Source: Pomacea canaliculata
Taxonomy: Eukaryota > Mollusca > Gastropoda > Architaenioglossa > Ampullariidae
Reading direction: 5' to 3'
Length of the DNA: 64,000 bases
NCBI RefSeq assembly: GCF_003073045.1
Contig: NC_037591.1
Span: forward strand, 25,453,319 to 25,517,318
The notes below the pieces were generated by a model. The model worked only from the letters and a program-made list of their open reading frames with translations, was not told the DNA's origin and did no database searches. Below are positions 60,601 to 64,000 of the stretch, piece after piece; the stretch's first letter is position 1; each line of letters opens with the position of its first letter. The position numbers were made by a program, and so were the translations under genes.

Positions 60601-63600
60601 AAGAGGTGCAGCTACTGGGAAAATACTGAGTGTCGGGTTTCTTTGATGTAGCTTCAGACCTGACCATGGAGACTTCAAGTGCAGACTTGATACAAAGTCA
60701 ATTGTAATGAAAGACTTTTATTCTGAAAGGGGTTGGGGAGGACTTACTGTTCATGTGTTTAAATGTATGTTGTAAATTAGTCATTTTGTTTGCTGATTAT
60801 TTTTCTAATATTATATTTATTTCTTAAATTCAGATTTTTGTTGATGCTTTTGATCTAGTGACATTCATCGACTTTAAACAGACTTTGACAGACTATGGCA
60901 CAAAAGGATGTGGCATGTGATAGGAAAGTACATCAAAGATGGCCTCATTTAAGTCAATGAAGAACCATAAAAGCTAAGTAATTCAGTAATACACTATAAC
61001 CCACTGGGAGTATTCTTTCAAACAACAGTGGACATCCACCAAGAGTACTTCCACTCACCCAATCACCTATATTGTTCAACATCTTGGAAAACATTAGGTG
61101 AGAAACATTTCATGATCATCACACATTAATTTCCATCAGTGGGAGGCACCTGTGGAACATTTGCTTTGCAAATGACATTGACTTGATGGTGGGAACCAGC
61201 ATCAAACTGCAAGATCTTTCCTAAAGACTAAGAAATAGTGTGAGGGCATATGGAATGAACCAGCAACAACAAAGCAAAGTAATAGTTAACAACGCCAATG
61301 GCAACAACTAGTAGAGATCCACATGAATGGAGCACACCTCAGAGGTGAAGAGTTTTAAGTATTTGGGAGCCACCCTTTCCAAAGATGGCAGCTGCACCTC
61401 AAGTATCAACATAAGAATTGCAACAGCAAAAGCAATGAAGGCCAGGTTGGAAAAGATCAGGTGCGGCAGCCCCATTAGGTTTGCTTCCAAGTACAAAGTG
61501 TAAAAGTGCCTCATAGCTCCAGTTCTACACTATATATGTGAAATGTCGACTCTGCTTGCTGATAAAGACAGAAGAATTCAGGCATTTGAGAACAAGCCAT
61601 GAGGAGGCTGCTCTGAATGTCCTACATGAAACACAAAATCAGTGACACAGTTATCATCTTTGTGGGACTTCAGGAACATCTTCTTGCAACACAAGCTAAT
61701 CTGGCTCAGTCATGTGACCAGGTATAACACTCTAAGGCAGTCTGTCAGGGTACCTTGGAGGTGGAGTCGAAGTGACAGAGAAAGAACTGGCTTGGAGTGG
61801 ACTAGTTGGTCCCTGCAGAACCTGCTTACTACTGCATACTTGGTAAGCTGTGTTTAGCCAGTTGTTCCCCCAATGACAACAAGTTCCAGCAAACTAGCAT
61901 AACCCTTCATCAGTTGGTACCAGTCAAGGGATGGATGAATGAATGTGTACAGCTCATGAGAAGCTAACAGAAGATATCTTTTCTTGATGATTCTTTTAAC
62001 TCCAACTCCCTGCAGCAGTAGATAAGCACAAAACATCAGATGCTAAAGGCTCAAGGTAGCATCTTGTGCTGATGTGTCCACCTAGCTAATGGTGTCAATA
62101 TATTTTACTTTACTCACACTTTCATATGGTAAAATAAAAAGAAAAGTAAATGACAATGAAAACAGCTCACCACCAATCAGATACATAGTTGGGTGCCCAC
62201 CATGACTTCAACACCAGTGCATTCTGGAGTTTTGGGCCCAATGTTTTCTCAAATTCTGCAGCCTCCACTTTCAGTTTGGTAAATTCATCTTCATGATCTA
62301 TATACAACGGCTTCAGTGAGACCAGCAGTTTGTTTAATGTATCCTTCAATGGGGGAACCTATAATATAAAACATTAATTTAAACCAGTGGCAGTGCTACA
62401 GAGAGAAGCAAGGCCATTACAAATAATAATGATCATAAATAAAGTGACAAATGTAAATAATATTTATATTTAACCAAGCAGATTTCATAAAACAACCTGA
62501 TCACTCACATCAGGGAAGTACATGGAGGTATTTAAATATGTACATATGCTTTTGTACCTGGTTTGTGTGTACATACACACACAGTGATAGTAACATATGC
62601 AACAAACATACAGGCATACCGACAAGCGAGGAAGGCTTCTTTGGTAGCTAAACAGTGTTGGGTGGCTGCCCGTAACAAGCCTAACCAGCACTCCCCATGC
62701 CAGAGTCACAGCTGATTGTTTTCTTGGTGGCTCATCTGAAAACAATGAGACACCAATTCAACAGACAGTTTTTGTCTTACATTCCTTTCTATTGTTTTTT
62801 CTGAGAATATGGGAGTGATATAACTCATATAGATCGCCATCAGTTTGTCCCAACATTCATTACCTAACATCAAAAGATAGCATGGCATAGTATACTGTAT
62901 ACAAGCTATTTAACACTAAGGTTAAGTTTTGTCTTACATCACATTAACCTTGTATGTGTGTGAGAGAGACAGACAGATGGGAAGGCAGTAATTTAATCCC
63001 AATCTAATCCACATCATTTGAATACCAAAGGGTGTAAATCAGCGGTTCTCAACCTGTGGGGCTTACAAGGGGGGCGCGAAGGTGGTCATTTTTTTAAAGT
63101 TTCTTATACCGGTATTAGTGAAATTAGCTTACATTGCTGGCTAAGGGGGCCGCGCGGACGTACCTTTGTAAAAGGTTGAGAACCACTGGTGTAAATCTTT
63201 CCTTTTAAGCATAAAAACACGATACATTGCAACAAACACCACTACAGTTTACATGGCTACTGTATTCTCTTTAGCAAGACATGTCTGTGATTCACACTCC
63301 AAAAAGCGCCTGAGAAATGCAAAGCTGTTAAAGTTTGTACTCACACATCCAACCTCTGTAAGCCAGCAACATACGGAGAAGGTAACGGCGCAGGTGAAGA
63401 ACAATGATAAAGAAAGAAAGACCACAGAGAAAAGAAGCTGCCATCTCTCTTATTAAAAGAGGAACCCCTAAACAGATATAAAAGCAGAGACAGTAAACCT
63501 TGTTTTACATGAAAACATTAATCCATGTACACTTCTTCACATGTACATTCACACTTAATTCTACTAATACTGATCTCTTTGCATGAAAAAAATGTTAGCG

Positions 63601-64000
63601 CAAAACACACAATATTCATTCATTGAATCTATTGAATCAATCATTCAATTTTCTTTCACATGCGTTTCAAACTTAAATTGTCCAGTTCTACAGATCCCAG
63701 TCTCTTTGCATGAAAACTCTTTAAGAAAAAAATTACAAAACACCTCTTCCTTCAAAAATAATCTGTTAATACTAACTACCCAACAACACTGGTGATGGTC
63801 TAAGCTAGCATAAAAATGTGTTGATGGTTTGGATGTGCCATGGTATAAAACAGATTGAATTCTTCCCATTCCACCATTTATGCAGCATCCTCTTGATGTA
63901 CACATCATTCACAGTTTCTTTTCCTGACAGTAGCTTTCAGCATATTTATTAAGAATTCTCACCTGCTGGTAAAGGAAGCATTTCAGCAAAAGCAGTCAAA
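51474..64000 (-). CDS. CPT1: Carnitine O-palmitoyltransferase 1, 5' end outside window
   Basis: Exons from 5' to 3' on the minus strand: 63963-64000 (partial), 62620-62735, 62171-62358, 59805-59909, 59235-59366, 58069-58123, 57515-57644, 56899-57038, 56189-56394, 55774-55915, 55210-55281, 54923-55083, 54032-54188, 52303-52419, 51474-51680. All junctions are in phase, giving about 655 residues; full CPT1 is near 770, so the N-terminal membrane region is mostly missing. The enzyme moves long-chain acyl groups from CoA to carnitine at the outer mitochondrial membrane, the committed step of mitochondrial fatty-acid oxidation. Diagnostic segments are [29 protein letters not shown], the catalytic His in [38 protein letters not shown] and [19 protein letters not shown]1 is favoured over CPT2 and carnitine acetyltransferase by the SWW..NYVSDWW and GRTETVRS context. 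Introns hold an RTE remnant and a MITE. No frame break is seen. Confidence 0.95.
56189..56394 (-). CDS. CPT1: CPT1 catalytic exon
   Basis: Encodes [35 protein letters not shown] and [20 protein letters not shown]. The histidine after CE is the general base of the carnitine/choline acyltransferase family. Most CPT1 enzymes have HSWADAP here; this gene has HSHADAP. The exon enters in phase 0 and leaves in phase 2, joining EAYTIHYPD in the next exon. Confidence 0.92.
60835..61860 (+). mobile_element. Decayed RTE-like LINE, 3' half
   Basis: Plus-strand translation, with stops and frame changes, gives LINE reverse-transcriptase segments in order. These are FIDFKQTFDRLW-like at about 60,868-60,900, [20 protein letters not shown] (the FADD box decayed to FAND) near 61,143, and [16 protein letters not shown] near 61,345. 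They are followed by [20 protein letters not shown] near 61,487 and [12 protein letters not shown] near 61,558. It lies antisense to CPT1 in the intron between its exons at 59,909 and 62,171. It cannot be active. Confidence 0.85.
63040..63188. mobile_element. hAT-type MITE, 149 bp
   Basis: It begins cagcggttctcaacctgtg and ends aaaggttgagaaccactg, near-perfect inverted ends. It is flanked on both sides by gtgtaaat (63,032-63,039 and 63,189-63,196), a perfect 8-bp duplication. It lies in the first CPT1 intron seen here. The ends share ggttctcaa with the element at 11.27 kb, but the interiors differ. Confidence 0.93.

Overview
This is animal nuclear DNA: intron-rich, about 40% GC, full of microsatellites, SINEs, LINE remnants and hAT-type MITEs. 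Nothing bacterial is present. The protein families suggest a lophotrochozoan, most likely a gastropod mollusc: a tandem pair of large secreted/type I membrane proteins of the LolA-like metazoan kind, a small secreted EF-hand protein with a HHYPNV N-terminus, and CPT1. This placement is inference from family resemblance, not a search.

Layout. 1-23,500: about 23 kb in which I recognise no protein-coding exon. It holds a GC-rich block near 0.4-1.15 kb, decayed tandem repeats, tRNA-derived SINEs, a hAT MITE with a perfect 8-bp duplication (11,267-11,608), an (AAT)n tract, a TTAA-bounded foldback element (14,458-14,961), a 12-copy 29-bp minisatellite (15,401-15,748) and a LINE fragment (about 21.4-22.1 kb). 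23,540-31,508 (+): LolA-like paralogue A, 13 coding exons, signal peptide and one C-terminal transmembrane segment. An antisense tRNA-Ile(AAU) gene lies in one of its introns. 34,463-42,840 (+): paralogue B, 15 coding exons with matching exon lengths and phases. 45,007-47,555 (-): a small secreted EF-hand gene with at least four exons and no recognisable last exon. 49,238-64,000 (-): the 3' UTR and 15 exons of carnitine O-palmitoyltransferase 1; its 5' end lies beyond the window.

The main unexpected observation is that both LolA-like paralogues and the EF-hand gene are broken at several places by one-base frame changes. Homology is clear in one frame before each break and in another frame after it. 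The neighbouring CPT1 gene, with about 2 kb of coding sequence over 15 exons, has none. Either the secreted-protein cluster is decaying, or the assembly carries indel errors concentrated in its GC-richer exons. RNA-seq or accurate reads would decide.

Function. CPT1 is the outer-mitochondrial-membrane step of long-chain fatty-acid import. The two LolA-like proteins are predicted to be extracellular, anchored by one C-terminal helix, and have no established function. The EF-hand protein is predicted to be secreted and to bind calcium. Nothing in the sequence links the three pathways; the LolA-like pair is best read as a local duplication.
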